Positions 22,969 through 35,798 of a DNA stretch of 64,000 bases are shown piece after piece. The notes below the pieces were generated by a model that made no database searches, was not told the origin of the DNA, and saw only the letters and a program-made list of their open reading frames with translations. Every line of letters starts with the position of its first letter. Position 1 is the stretch's first letter. Location of the stretch: the NCBI GenBank assembly GCA_028554795.2, contig CM068827.1, positions 74,195,244-74,259,243 on the forward strand, written 5' to 3'. A program made the translations under genes and the position numbers. This stretch comes from Sinohyriopsis cumingii (taxonomy: Eukaryota; Mollusca; Bivalvia; Unionida; Unionidae).

Positions 22969-25900
22969 CGTCTCTAAAGTACCGGCAAATGACAGTCCAA
23001 AGTATAATTTTTTCTTCGTGAATGTAAATGTACATGTTTGGCAAGTAAAGACTTGAATCGGGTAACCATTTGACTTTTAAGTCCCCATTTGTTGGTGTGT
23101 ATTCAACATCTGGTCTTCACTTGGTAGCAGTTACAAACACACAACATGTACACGCACACACACACACACACACACTAAAAACCACCGGAATAAGGAGGTA
23201 TGACACGTAATGTTTCACTCAATTACTTTCTGGAAATATCTCCATTTAGTTACATTAGTAATTTTAGTAGCTTGTTTTTAAAAGTAAATACGTCAACATA
23301 TATTGGTGACAAATTAATGAAAACGAAATATGATATAAAAGTGACGTAAAATAATGTATCACTTTAACTCCTGTTTTTGTTCTGTTCATCGATCATTCAG
23401 TCACACTGTAACCAATACAAATTAACAGCACATAGACACAATTTCAGTATTAAAAACAGTTCAGTCTGTCATTTAGTTTGAACCCTGTTTCTTCATTTGA
23501 TGCGCCTTGATTAGGAACAATTACTTTACTCCATTTTTGAAATGGTTATGTGTCTTGTTCACAATGTCTTTAAATTTCATTATCATGCGTCATTTAAATT
23601 AATGCTTTGGCAGATATATAATATGTAATTATATATTTATGTGATCATTAATAACAATAAATTAATGAAAGGTTCAAAAGCTCTGCTTTTAGTTTGAACA
23701 ATTGTTACGGAATTATGTATCATCTTTGGAATTTATGATATAATTTCATTGAGACTACGAAGTTATATTTTTGTATTGCTTAATTCAATGGTTAGTACTA
23801 TCGTAAAAATACATTTGTACTGTGTAGTAAAGTTTTATTTACAAGGTCTCTAAGGTAAAAAAGCAACTAAATGTAAGGGAAGATGACACATGAGTACTGA
23901 TTGAGGTTAGTGTAAATGAGAGTGGGAAATCAGTGTGCGTTTGACAGAATAACTTTGAGAAAATGAGGATTGTCTGAAATAGCCAATGAATCCACATTTA
24001 CTTGATTGAATATGTAGATTATTACAAGCCATATGATTGGTTAATGGAAACATCAGAGGATGGAATATATTAGCGAATAAAGAACCCAATCTACATTCAA
24101 GAAAGCCAACAAAATGACCAAAAGGAGAAAGAAGAAACAGAAATTAGTGAAAAGAGTGAAGAGCAAACAACCATAATGCATGAAAAGATGTCCAGCAGGA
24201 CGAATGATAATGAGAAAACAAGAGACTCTAGCATTGCTTTTGGAGCGGAATGTGTATGTGTAGGAGGAGATGATGACCTTTGGAAAACCAGAGTCACATT
24301 GAGATCAAAGAGACAAAATACAAACACTTTGACCTTCATGCGCAAGATTGCTTACTCAATATTCTAGGACTGTACATCAAATGGATGCATCTTTGGACTA
24401 ATTGTTACAAGAAATTTGATGAATGAATAAACTTATTCGAGGATGCATACTAAATTTTCGAATTCATAAAAGGTATGAGAAAAAAATGTAAATCAAACCA
24501 AAGACCTAACAATAATTATAGTAAAACAAGTAGGCGTTAGTGCAATAACATATTACTGCGTGCAATGGATTTGAAATCCACTTTGTGGACATCCTTTTTT
24601 CTGACCTGAACTTCCACATTTTCTATCATGACCCAATACATCTTGAGACAGAGGGTTCTAGAACCCCAGTGTCATGGGTTTTTAGAGAACTCTGGATCAG
24701 CGGGTAAGTACAATGTGTAAATTTATTGCTTAAACATAGATGGAATATACATTACAGATGCTGAGTCAGAAAATAATGGTCCATCATCGTAAACCGAAGA
24801 ATGAATTTGAAAGAGTATTGTAATAAATTTAGAGTATGCGTACTTGGTTATTGCGCCCCCTTTAAGGGAATTTTTAGATTTGTGTGATTACTTGTGAGAT
24901 TTTTGGAATTCGGCGCCATGGAAATATTTCTAGCCCGAAATAATGAAATAATTATTAGGAGCAAACGTCAGGGAGTGAAGTGTAGTGGGTTTCCATGATG
25001 TCATGGTTCACTAGTAGTGAATTCCAACCAAAACCGAATGAATGTCCCTGTCGTGAAATAGTCCATATTAAAATCTAGTGGTATACATTGGTAGCGTGAC
25101 GACAAGGACAGTAATTACGGTATTAAACCGGTAAATTACGCAAGGGAATCAATAAAAAGGGACTTGGCAGACACCGTTTATGTCGCCATGTGGGCGAATA
25201 TGGTGCAGTTATATTGACGAAATGTGCCTGGAAAGCATACATTGACTGGCCTAAGGTGGCGGAGTTAAAATAGTTCCCATTTTTAGGGAGTACTCATGTA
25301 CTAAGGCGTGAACGGTTGGCAGTACGGAAATATGATGAAGGTAAAACATGCAGATGTGCGGTTGATAGATAGTTGGCAGTTTGGTCTATCTGTGGTCTTG
25401 CATTAATAAGAGGAAAATTTATGTATAGAATGTACACGTCGGGCTTTCTAATTTACAACTGAAGTTGTATGGAAGTCTTTGGAAAGTCGGGGTAAACTTA
25501 AGACTTCTAGCGAGAATCACGCCAGGGTTTGACAACCGCTCGGTCAAGTAAATACCCGTGTGTGTGTAACAGTATTATAACAGGAGAAATGGACAAAATT
25601 TCGTCCACTCAATGATTTGCATGCACCTGTATTGGTGTAAGGGTCGATTTTAATTAATATTTATCTCCAGTCTCAACCAACTGTTTATATGTTAGTAAAA
25701 GTGTCATCATCTACAAATGAAAAAGGTTTCGAGCAAGCTTGTGGCAGATTTTTCTATCAATATACAAAGAAAATATACTTTGGGAAAAACCTGAAAGAAT
25801 GTACAGAAGAAATGTAAATATTCATTTACAAAATTACTTTTATGGTCGGAGGGTTCGTTGGTATCAGGTCACCGTTATTTCTGTGAAGATTAACAAGGAC

Positions 25901-26781
25901 GTGTCACCACAACATATTGTCCGACCTGTAATTCTCTCTGTGCTAGGTCTTTCCGAATGAAAATCTAACATGTGACTGATCTAACTAGGACATCCATTTT
26001 ATTATCACTGCACTTGACGATCTTTGTGATATCCAATTAGGGAAGAGTTGCATATAACATGTCATTCGGCTAAACGCAAAAGAATGAAAAGTCCAAAATG
26101 TATTTTATTGTTGCAAGTCAGAGAGCTATCATAATGGTTGACGACAGAAACGTGTAAAATGGTAGAAATCTGAATACGGAAAGATGAAAACAAAAGTCGT
26201 ATGGCGTCTAATTAAAACGTTTTGTCCACAATTTGGATGACCAATATTTGCTTTCAAAGCTTTTAAGTCAAATGCAAATTCTTGGCGAATGAACAGGTCG
26301 ATGGAAGAATAGATAGATGGACCAATAACCTGATTTATATAGGGTCAAAAAACATGATATTGTGAATCTCATAACGATAATGTGTTTCAAATATGCAAAT
26401 CGCTCATACAAGCTGCCAATATATAAATGGTTCTGAGGACCATAGATACCACCGTTATTGTCTGCAGTAAAGAACAGAGGAGTAAACTGAGTGGGTCGAT
26501 AACTGTTAGTAATCGAGGTTAACGTAATTTGCTGCAGACAAAAAATCATAACGTACAGGATATTTGACTTTTATTTATTAAAAATAATAAATTGGTTGAA
26601 GAATTTAAAAAATACAAATATAGCATGTTAGGTTCTAATCATTATACTGCTCTTTGTCACATTAAAGCTTTAAAAAAAAAACTTTTAAAGAATTTTCGGA
26701 ATATTAATGGGGTTACGCATACTTCTGACTTATTAAGTATTCCGCATTTTGTCATTTAAAAATAGTTTCATTAGAATTATC

Positions 26782-26817
<36 letters not shown>

Positions 26818-28385
26818 TATCAAAACTTGTATATTTCATTAAGTTATTGTAATTGTATACATGTATCCTGGGTCGATGAGCCTGTTTTGGAACAGTATTA
26901 ACGCCTTTCCTTCAACAAGTATCAACAAGGGAAAAACTCTACTGATGTTACTGGATAATTATGCAATGGAGAATTTCACTGATCACTGTCAGAAAGGTCA
27001 GCGGAAATGTAACATTGAGTATACTTCTAATTGTATACAATTTGATATATTTAATTTAGTTTATGCTTCTTGCAGGCCACCTCCATTGAGAATGTTAATA
27101 CTCTGGAAAACTAGCTGACTGTAATGCAGCAAGACAATTCAAATGTTATTTTAATTTATGGAGTCCAAACATGCCGTAAAGTGGTATAACCTCTTGTAGC
27201 TAGGGTCAGGGGAGTAGTCGTATTGTAAAACCTGACGTGTCAAAGCGCCATCTTTTGTCATAATGAGGCATGATTGTATGCTACCTTCCCTGATGCTAAC
27301 TTGCAACATGCTTGATACTACATTATAGTCATGATTTTAGAAGGTGCGATCTGTTATAAAGAATGGACTATGAGAATATTTTGACGTTACGATGTTGCCA
27401 ATGCAAAATCTGTGCAATGAAGAACAATATCAACAGTTGGAACGATGTAACGTGTGTTGTAGCAAGTTGATAAATAGAATATTAAAACTTGTAATAACTT
27501 GCATATCATTTGCCATACCACAAACTAAAGAATCAAGCAGCTGGCAAACGTCAAGATACAATGATGCAGAATGAAAGTAGATCTAAGCACTTGCAGGCAG
27601 TTATTTACAGGTTGCATCAATGAAGAATAGAAAATTCATGACTAGAATTATAAAAGTAGATCTTGTAAGCTGACATTTACAATAATGCATAGAAAGAATA
27701 GAAAATACATGCATATAATTTTGGCCGTAATTCCCATCCATACACATCACCTGGGTAGTTGTGCGAATTGTAATGTGTGCACTGATATTGACGTAATTGA
27801 TAAAAGAAACGATAAAGCCTTTGTTTAACTTTGCAGTTTTCGTTGCAGAGATGCATATTTATCTGCCATTCCTACTGTCGGCATCATGGATGTTGCCATA
27901 GGCTTTTTCATCTCCTACTGCCATAATGTGTATTTGCTGTTCCACATTGGACTTGGCAGAACTATTTTAATGATTCAGTATTGTTTGTCTCATCTGCAAA
28001 TGATGAATACGACAAGCATTAAAGGCACATGAACTAAGCATATGCGTGTGTCTTTAAACATACATAAGGACTGGTGACAATGTCAGAAAGGCTCTGTATA
28101 AACAGAGTGTATTTGCCATCTATCACTTTTGCTGGCAAAAATGTCAAAAATTACAAAATTACACACGACGTCACAGTGTATAATCTAAGTGTCACATGTG
28201 ACGTCGCGCCTTAGCTCGGTTGCGGAGTGGGGATTAACTTGTGGTAGATTTACGATAGGCCTTCGTAGGTGGAAACGAGTACACTTGTTATTCCACAAAA
28301 AGACTACGTTCACCGAAATTCTGGTCCATGATGTCGAGTGAAATCAGAATCCATTGGATGAAATACTTAAATTTGCAGGAATTAC
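22969..28385. other. No gene recognised; microsatellites at 23152-23176 (CA) and 26785-26815 (AG)
   Basis: AT-rich anonymous DNA. Small ORFs (for example minus 24097-24345 and plus 25739-25960) have no domain or splice support. The 24.9-25.6 kb stretch is somewhat less AT-rich but holds no long frame. If the tandem-duplication model is right, the junction between the two units may lie somewhere in 22-58 kb. Confidence 0.5.
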
Positions 28386-28465
28386 CTCAGTATATATCAC
28401 AGAAACACACCCAACATTAGCCTTCATCCGTTCGAGTGCAGCATAGTAAGTCAGCTCTGTATATG
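28386..28465 (-). CDS. Candidate internal exon, unknown protein
   Basis: An 80-bp block bounded by a strong acceptor (ttttatcaatttcag) and a donor (GAG|GTAATT). The open phase reads YTELTYYAALERMKANV and GCVSVIYTE. I do not recognise the family. With the two blocks at 29576 and 30015 it could form part of one minus-strand gene, but the phases of 28386-28465 and 29576-29739 do not join directly. Confidence 0.35.
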
Positions 28466-28979
28466 CTGAAATTGATAAAACTTAATCATCTTCAGGCAGT
28501 TTTGCCGATTCAGAAACGTTCTATGCACCTGAACTTCACGTTGTTAAAATATTTTCTGTATAATAAAGCAAAAATAACACACACAAAAGAAGGAAAAAAT
28601 AACTTCCAGAGCTAGTTCTTTCTTGCCCAGTCATAAATGCATATAAAGTTATCAACCAATGGGGGGTGGGGGGTAGAAGAGTTAAATAATGCGATCTTCA
28701 CAAACACTATTATGCAATATATAATTGGAATGGTGGAATGATTTCCAGAAGATTTGGAAATTTGTTAATCTTACGCGTTAGCTTGGTTCTAGGCGGCTTG
28801 ACAACATATATTTTTATAAGAAAGACGAAAGCCGCGTTCAAGTAGAGATAATTCACGTTTCATTTGAACATTTTAATATTTCCTGTGATACTTGATAGTG
28901 ATTATAGTATATATTGCATATACATATCAACGGATCATTCAAGAATTGCGACAATACGCCAGTACACGGTTTGGCGCGT

Positions 28980-29560
28980 ACAAATACTAGACCATGCAGT
29001 CAAAAAGACCATGCAACCTTTATCTCTACAACCTGGCTCCAACTATTTGCATGTACATATGAGAACTCTTGTACACAGAAAAACACTTATTATCCCAATT
29101 TCACAAACTAAGGCGGAAAATCATACTGTTCCAAAAAATTTGATACAACAAAACCACAGAATATCACCTGGATTGAAAAATGAATTGAAATTTTACTTGC
29201 CCTTTAATCAGACGTGCGACTATTAACAAACTCGTCAAGGAATCATGTAATGGGTATTGCAGAATTGAATCTGTTTTAGGATCGACATTGAGAGTTCACA
29301 CAACAACTGCTAGATCTGATGGATCTAAACATTCTTCAGCTTTGACCATTATCCTATTTAAAGGTACACGCGCTAGTGCTATTAACATTTTCAAACATGG
29401 TTACACTCGTTTTGGTGTTCTACAAGAAGTCCGTAAGAAGTCCATAAGAAGTCCGTCAGGTAATCATGTCAGTCATCAGGATCTAAATCAGGAAATATAT
29501 TCTCTATTCGACATAATATGGCCGCCTGCATCAAATTTGAAACAAGAAACAAGTCACTGA
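28980..29560 (+). pseudogene. Coding-like remnant in two plus frames, unknown
   Basis: A frame ending near 29222 (GLKNELKFYLPFNQTCDY) passes by a -1/+2 shift into a second frame from about 29224 to 29560. The second reads INKLVKESCNGYCRIESVLG, STLRVHTTTARSDGSKHSS, then INIFKHGYTRFGVLQEV. Codon use looks protein-like and the break is abrupt, which suggests a frameshifted gene or transposon piece. No family recognised; chance cannot be excluded. Confidence 0.3.
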
Positions 29561-29575
29561 AGTAAACTGAAATAC

Positions 29576-29739
29576 CTTGTTTTCAGGAAACCAAACGCAT
29601 ATCTTCCACCCTTGTGAAAAGCAAGAGGACATGAGGAACCAATCTTAAAGACTTTTAAGCCGTCTGATTTCTGTAACCACATTTCCAGTGTCCCATAAAT
29701 TTGCTTTTTTAGCAACGGTATTTTCAGACTTGCCATATT
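29576..29739 (-). CDS. Candidate internal exon, unknown protein
   Basis: A 164-bp block with acceptor ttacaacataattcag and donor AAG|GTATTT. The longest frame reads NMASLKIPLLKKQIYGTLEM, WLQKSDGLKVFKIGSSCP and LAFHKGGRYAFGFLKTR with no stop. A second frame on the same strand is also open for most of the block. Not recognised. The 77-bp tandem duplication just upstream (29750-29903) disturbs the acceptor region. Confidence 0.35.
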
Positions 29740-29749
29740 CTGAATTATG

Positions 29750-29903
29750 TTGTAAGTAACGTTGTGGATGTCCTCCGTGCCAATACCATTCAAGTGTGTA
29801 ACAGCGTTTTACATTAATGAATCCTGTTGTAAGTAACGTTGTGAATTTCCTCCATGCCAATGCCATTCATGTGTGTAACAGCGTGTTACATCACTGAATC
29901 CTA
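29750..29903 (+). repeat. 77-bp tandem duplication, two copies
   Basis: Copy 1 starts at 29750 and copy 2 at 29827, both beginning ttgtaagtaacgttgtg and running through 'ccattca(a/t)gtgtgtaaca' to 'gaatcct'. About 88% identical by eye. Confidence 0.88.
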
Positions 29904-30014
29904 AAGTTTGTGCACTGTCATAGCAACAGAAAGCAGTAGAGAAACTGATTCCCTGTCATTTCGCAATTACGAGGATAATTTTAAAGACAAACACAAATAT
30001 TTCCAGATACTTAC

Positions 30015-30108
30015 TAAATAGGAGTTCATGTTTTTTAATGTATGGTTCACTGAAGAAACGAACGGTAAAACGCTGTTCATCACTTATCCCGGTGCTGTCG
30101 CAAGGGTC
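30015..30108 (-). CDS. Candidate internal exon, unknown protein
   Basis: A 94-bp block bounded by acceptor catcattgcctag and a near-perfect donor GTAAGTAT. The frame reads DPCDSTGISDEQRFTVRFF then SEPYIKKHELLF. Splice sites and residue composition are convincing, but I do not recognise the protein. It lies just upstream of the other two candidate blocks on the same strand. Confidence 0.4.
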
Positions 30109-30654
30109 CTAGGCAATGATGGTCTATGCCACAGTAGTGCTGTTTACTAGTATTTATAGGTTACGGCATTTATATGGGAAAATATGAACAAGTTTTCCAG
30201 AGAAATACTACACGACCTTGCAGAGTGAATTATTTTGCACTCAAAAAACGAGTTCATAATTTCCCATTAAAATGCAGTAACCTTTTTATTTTATGCTCAA
30301 ATTGTTTAACTAAATAAAGCTTAACAATAAAACAAATTACAAGAAATGTAATTTAATTTATTTTTTATACCAAAACAAATTCATAACCGTAGTTTCATCT
30401 GTACACAATAACAGTATTCGTACGCACATCGATCCGCCCAGCGACCGTTTACCTTAGTCGCGCGCTCTACATCAGTTTAAAAATACATGTCGTTTTTAAA
30501 GTCATCTTGTAAATAAATGCGCGTGGATTTTGTTTCTGTGTTGATCCAACTAAATTCTGCTTTTTTATTATGAGGGGCTGGATTATTTGGTCAACTCAGT
30601 GAAATATGGTGCAAGGATTACCACTGGAAATGTAGGCTTCTCGAAATTGCAGTA

Positions 30655-31550
30655 TAGCGTCTGTTTGTATCAGGTTTTGCTGTCCAATCTGAAGAAGTAA
30701 GAAAGTACAATTTAAGGAAATTCATGATGCAATAATATATATTTATTGCCATTTTTATCATCAGCTAAACAAAACATGCTTATGCCCTGTCACTTGCATC
30801 TAGCTGTAGGAGGGACCCCAGCTACGACCTGCATCATACAGTGTGTCATCTATCGCTAGCCCAACATTGTATCAAAATAGTCACACGGGAAAAATTGAAA
30901 GCAGCTGTTGTTTGACACTCCATTTACTCAGCGGAAATAAAACTTTTTTGTCGTCTTGGATCATTGGTTCTGAGGCTTTTAGTTTCCTACCGAAATATTC
31001 ATTTACATTTGTTTCTTGTATTTTGACACTCTTGTAAAATGGCATGTCTCTGACAAATATGCTATAGCTCTTGGCCTCAATATGCTTTTTTATGCTATAT
31101 TGTTTAGACCCTTTAGAGCACTCGTCATATTTTTAACCGTTCTATTTGCGAAAAGATATGAATATTCTCTTAAATAGTTGTTTCACTGATAAGAAAGGTA
31201 GTTTCAATTATTGCGTTTTTCACGTTTGTTGTTGACATTGCGAATACCACATTCATTCGTTTGCTTCCTTGAAAGTTTAGTTTCTGGCTCAGTGAACTCG
31301 CCCACATCTTCAACTTTTTCATTTATACTTTCAAACGGACGAAACAGCTGCTTTAGTTCAGTCACAAACAAATTTAATCAACCAAAACCTAAAGCGTCTT
31401 CTATCCGAGTGTACATGGTTTGTTTACAAAGTAGTTCCGAATACATGAAACTATCATTAGGCGTGCACTATGAAGGTGTTCAATATCGTAGAATACTGCA
31501 TTCTGACAATGTTTATGTAACGGGGCCAAAAATGAGCATTTAATAACAGA
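30655..31550 (+). repeat. Diverged segmental duplicate of 56500-56965
   Basis: Shared blocks are 'agaa..taagaaagtacaattt..ggaaattca..atg' (30694/56526), 'attgccatttttatcatcagctaaa' (30746/56580) and a ~200-bp block from 'ctgctttagttca' to 'atgagcat' (31349-31541/56759-56963). The segment between blocks is much shorter in the right copy. The ORF at 31211-31543 overlaps it but is not conserved in the other copy. Confidence 0.75.
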
Positions 31551-34320
31551 TGGTTATTTGGTCAATGTGAGCACTTAAATGAAAGTTATCATCAGACCTA
31601 GGCACGGTCTCCAAGACTAAAAAAAAACAAATATCAAAGTGTGTACAAAAGATACAGTATCACACACTATATACTGAATCTATTGTTTTTATTTGTGTTC
31701 CTCAGTTTCCCATAAAGATCTAAAGAGTCATTTGTATTGGATGTGCAGAGAGGCACAATTCTGCCTTAAATAGCTACAAACAAGTAAAGATCTGATTCAG
31801 ACAAGGAGTATATTTTCAATGATTACTATCTATTTCTAAAAATGCAATCAGTACAGCTATTGCTAGAAAAGGATTAAAGTATACAATCATAGAATCACAT
31901 TTTAATAGATGTTGCAAAACTGCTCCTCTGCTTTTATTTGATTAATTTTATTTCGAAACACTGAATCTCAATTTTGTTACTACTAGGAGCTTGAATATTT
32001 CCGTGCGTTGGTTAACCATGCATTCAAAATTAAAGAAAGCCAATATTAAATGTAAAAAATAACTCACAATAGCAACTTACGTTTTTTCTATGCTACACAA
32101 ATCCAAGAACAAGTGATAAATTCTGTACGACAAGTGATGTTTCAAAAGTCACAAGTTTGGGAAAAGTGGATGAAAATATAATGACGTGCCATCAAATATG
32201 GATGAAGATACAAACATACAGAAATCTTTAAATAGTTGTTTCCATAGCATATGCGATTAACAGTGATGGAAGAAATCTGTTATAGCTCTCATTGAATCAG
32301 TTTTCTTGGTCAAATGTTCGTGCATTTGGCGGTTGGGCGGATGTCAGCCAGGTGCAATGTGTACACTTATTGCTTTTCTTTTGCATAATTTACTCATTGT
32401 GGTTTTCAAACCCTGATAAGACAACAGTTTTAATTGCATTAGTTGGTAAATATAAGGAAGATTTCCGTTGGTCAGAACATAACCACATGATCAAACCAAG
32501 CTGCGTTTATGTGTCTCTATTTTAAACCATCTTAAAAGAGAGTCACTGCAAGCAAAGCGAAGATCGAAAAGAAGGCATACACACTTCATACCTTTAAAAT
32601 GAAACAAAAAATCTTGCTGGGTGTATATTTTCTTCTGAAAATTGAATCAATAGCTTGTAACGGAATCAAATAATAAATCTTTGTATTTTCTGAAAATGAA
32701 TAATTCTTTCTTTGACTGGATTTGATTTGAATCTGGCAAAAATAATGTTGCATGTCCATGAGATCTTGCACTTTTGTGCTTTCATTATTCTGCAAGTGAT
32801 TCTTGTTTTCGAAATAGCCGAATTCCAAAATATTTGCTGAATTCACACATAGAGACAATAAACACACCGATTCATGAATATCTGACATGCCTTCTGAAGC
32901 AGACGATATTTTACAAGCTGAGTTATCAAGTAGTCCGAACGAATCAGCTAAGTTATAGCCATTTGCCAGTGGAACACCCGAAAGATCACAAAAATAAAAC
33001 TAATTAAATTTCACAAAGACGAACGATGACTAGAAACAAAATGATATAAATTTTTGACATAGTATGATCTTTTATGTAGACCTGTCTTTTAGAGCTATGA
33101 AACTCAGCATCTATCAGGAGGAACATCGGGGCTACAGCACTTTCACAACGGCTCTTTACAAATGAAATTAAAACTATAGGTAAATGGATATAGGGATTGG
33201 AAAGAGAGGGTTCAAAGGCTAAAATTATAACAATTGGATCCATAGTCCTACAGTGTAAGATGCCGACCCTTAGAGTTAGTATGTGGAGGTGGAGGTGGGT
33301 GGGAGATACATCTCGCCCATCGTCCATCGTAAGTATCAGAGTCGATGTCTTACTTTGTTTGACTGCTGGACCATGATCGTTATAACCATTTACCGTTAGT
33401 ATTAATTTCAATTGTAAGTACACTCTGTAGGTAGAAGACGTGTTAATGAACACCAAAATATATTTAAAGACATGAAAATTGGTTTTCTACGTGTCAGGAG
33501 AATAATGATTCAGCAAAGTCGTACATTACAGCATCAAATTCAAGAGTCATTTGCATGTCAAACAAAACAACGCATCCTTTGCTTTCAATGTTGAACTTCT
33601 CTCAGAACACATATGCCAAGTTAGATAAAATATCAAGACCACGCTGTAGAATGTTCAAAACCTTAGATAACCTACCATCGGTAGAATTGCCTGTTTGATG
33701 CTAACGTATCTATTACGTTGTTGATGTCATACAAATAGCTACGTAGCAGAAGCCCCGCAACAAGAATTCACACATTAAGTAAAGCTCTAAGACAGACTAG
33801 AGTTACATCTTTGAAAAAGCATAATAAAAATAAATGAATTAACAACATTATAAGAAACTCTAATTATAAGAGTTTAATGTTATTTTATCTGATCTTATCT
33901 TGGTATAAGCTGTCAGTTGCCGACTTACGCTGCTCTCATAACGCCCATCAAACGTTATTTCCTGTGGGATTCAGCAACTAACAGTTTATAACAATATAAC
34001 GATCAACTCGGGAAGAAAAAGATTAAACTCCTTAATATGTTACCCTGTCATGTTTCGGTGCATCGTGTTAAATGTCAGAGCTATATACCGTTAAGAAACC
34101 TGAAATACGGTTTTGCCTTGTTTCCATTTTAAAGAATGTTCACCGGTTTGCTTTGCAACAACATTCCTCATCATCTGTTGATAGTCCTCGTAAAAGTAAC
34201 AAAGAACGTGCATTGTATGAGTTGAGAGGAATATGTACATTAAGATAAAAATCCTGGAGACGAATGCATCTGCATCAGGAATCTGTTTCTAATCACGTTC
34301 AATCGCAAGTATTACATCTA
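31551..34320. other. No gene recognised
   Basis: Anonymous AT-rich DNA. The largest frame (minus 33004-33456, 150 residues) has no recognisable domain, no flanking splice signals and low-information composition, so I do not call it a gene. Confidence 0.5.
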
Positions 34321-34508
34321 TGACAAAATACGTAAGTGATTGTCCCTAATTGTCATTGAGCTTATGCTTGTGATTGCTCTTTTAGTTTATAATATTCAAA
34401 CTCTAGAAAATTTATGACAAAATACGTAATTGATTGTCCCTCTTTGTCGTTGAGCTTCTGCTTGTGATTGCGTCTTTAGCTTATATTCTTAAACAGTCAA
34501 AAACGTTT
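34321..34508 (+). repeat. 94-bp tandem duplication, two copies
   Basis: Copy 1 starts at 34321 and copy 2 at 34415, both 'tgacaaaatacgtaa(g/t)tg' followed by attgtccct, gtcgttgagctt, tgcttgtgattg and ttta. About 85% identity. Confidence 0.85.
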
Positions 34509-34849
34509 ATCTATATAATTTAACAATACGCTTCAATTTATCTTACATAAAGGGATAGAGACAGGATGGAAATACGACATGTTATATAAAAATATATACG
34601 GTTAGAGATTCCACTTGTAAAGATGCATGTATACAGACCAAATAGAGAAAACCCAAAATTGTATTCCTGATATAAAAAACAAATAAAAAAACAAACATTT
34701 AAGATCTTAAATAGTTATACTGTAACTGGATGAGACTTTACATTAGACAAGAATTAAAACTCTGACACTTACAATTGTATAAATGTAAATAATACAACGG
34801 CAAAAAAAGTTCTTTTTTTGATACTGGTATTAAATATAGTGTTTTAAAT

Positions 34850-35574
34850 ATCTGGAGGGAGATTTAGACCAGTGACGGTGGCGGTCCTGGGTGATCTGAA
34901 GCTTGGGTACATTCCTGCTTTTCTGAAGTCTCCTTTAAGTTTATCTTGTGAACAGAACTGACGAATTTCATGACAAAAGCCGAAAGAAACCAGGTCTTAT
35001 TTAAGTCTCGATTTTTGTGAATGTTGCTAACGTACTAAATTATTGTTTCTGTTATATGGCCCGTCAATGATACAACTTGTTGGTTGATCTTGTCCTCTTA
35101 TGTAATAACCATCTGATGGGCCTTTTCCTCGCCTCACTACATTATACTTTGGTTTTTCTTAGAGTCCCAGGTTGTAAACGATATTCCTAAGAAGCTGAAT
35201 GCATTGATCCATCGCATTCTATTTTGCCTTTCTCGATCTTTAACGATCGTTTTTTTTCTGTGCCTTGTTCAGCGAGTTATGTTGGTCTTTCAAAATATTT
35301 TTTGAACCAGTAGAACAGACGATGGACCTGTGTTTAAACTGAACAGGGTCTGGTGTCCACGTTTCCTAATGTTTTTGCATATTGCCTGACTATCATCTGA
35401 GACATTGGGAAGACTTGTTGAATCATATATTCCATGCAGTGGAACTATGCATCCTCCTCTTCCTCAGTTAATACCTTCTGGGGTCAATATTGGTAGTTAT
35501 TATTAACACTTCGTATGTGATCGTCAACAGCCTTGACGAGGATCCCAAAATATCTGGACGCTTCAGTGACTGTC
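34850..35574 (-). pseudogene. Pogo-like transposase remnant (HTH region and C-terminal end)
   Basis: One minus frame from 35574 reads MTVTEASRYFGILVKAVDDH (a psq-type helix-turn-helix), then KVLTEEEED, FHCMEYMIQQVFPMSQMI and VRQYAKTL. It continues with FYWFKKYFERPT (the CENP-B/Tc5 type DNA-binding half) and EKKRSLKIEKGK. The frame contains at least four stops (near 35494, 35455, 35350 and 35290). Further down the strand, near 34900-34940, a KLKGDFRKAGMYP motif matches the end of pogo-type DDE domains. The catalytic core between them looks deleted. This explains an otherwise blank interval. No intact termini identified. Confidence 0.7.
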
Positions 35575-35606
35575 ATTCTACCTCTCTTGACTACAAAAAT
35601 AACAAT

Positions 35607-35798
35607 CTCTAGCTCAGAAGTCTCAACTCAAACCACCTTGAGTGCCGCTTGAGGGCATTTTCGATGAACTAAGGGGCGCACCACCTTTGTTATATCTAAT
35701 GACACCTTGTGACGCCAATCATTTTTCCGGCCACAGGAAACGACTTGGCAGGCCTCATGCGGCCAGTGGGCCACGTGTTTGAGACCCTTGCTCTAGCT
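35607..35798. mobile_element. hAT-type MITE, 176 bp, with perfect 8-bp target duplication
   Basis: The element spans 35615-35790. Its left terminus CAGAAGTCTCAA and right terminus (reverse complement) CAAGGGTCTCAA form imperfect terminal inverted repeats. It is flanked by identical 8-bp direct repeats CTCTAGCT at 35607-35614 and 35791-35798. An 8-bp target duplication and CA-GGTCTCAAA termini are characteristic of hAT elements of the Charlie type. No coding capacity. Confidence 0.88.

Noticed and set aside
23152-23176. CRISPR-like or phage features
   Set aside because: No direct-repeat/spacer architecture anywhere; all arrays are contiguous tandem repeats in a eukaryotic context.
25626-25660. 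LTPIQ-like minus translation as a DDX49 Q-motif exon
   Set aside because: Only five residues match, with no acceptor and a stop just upstream.
33004-33456. 150-residue minus ORF
   Set aside because: No domain, no splice sites, composition like translated AT-rich DNA; not conserved elsewhere in the window.
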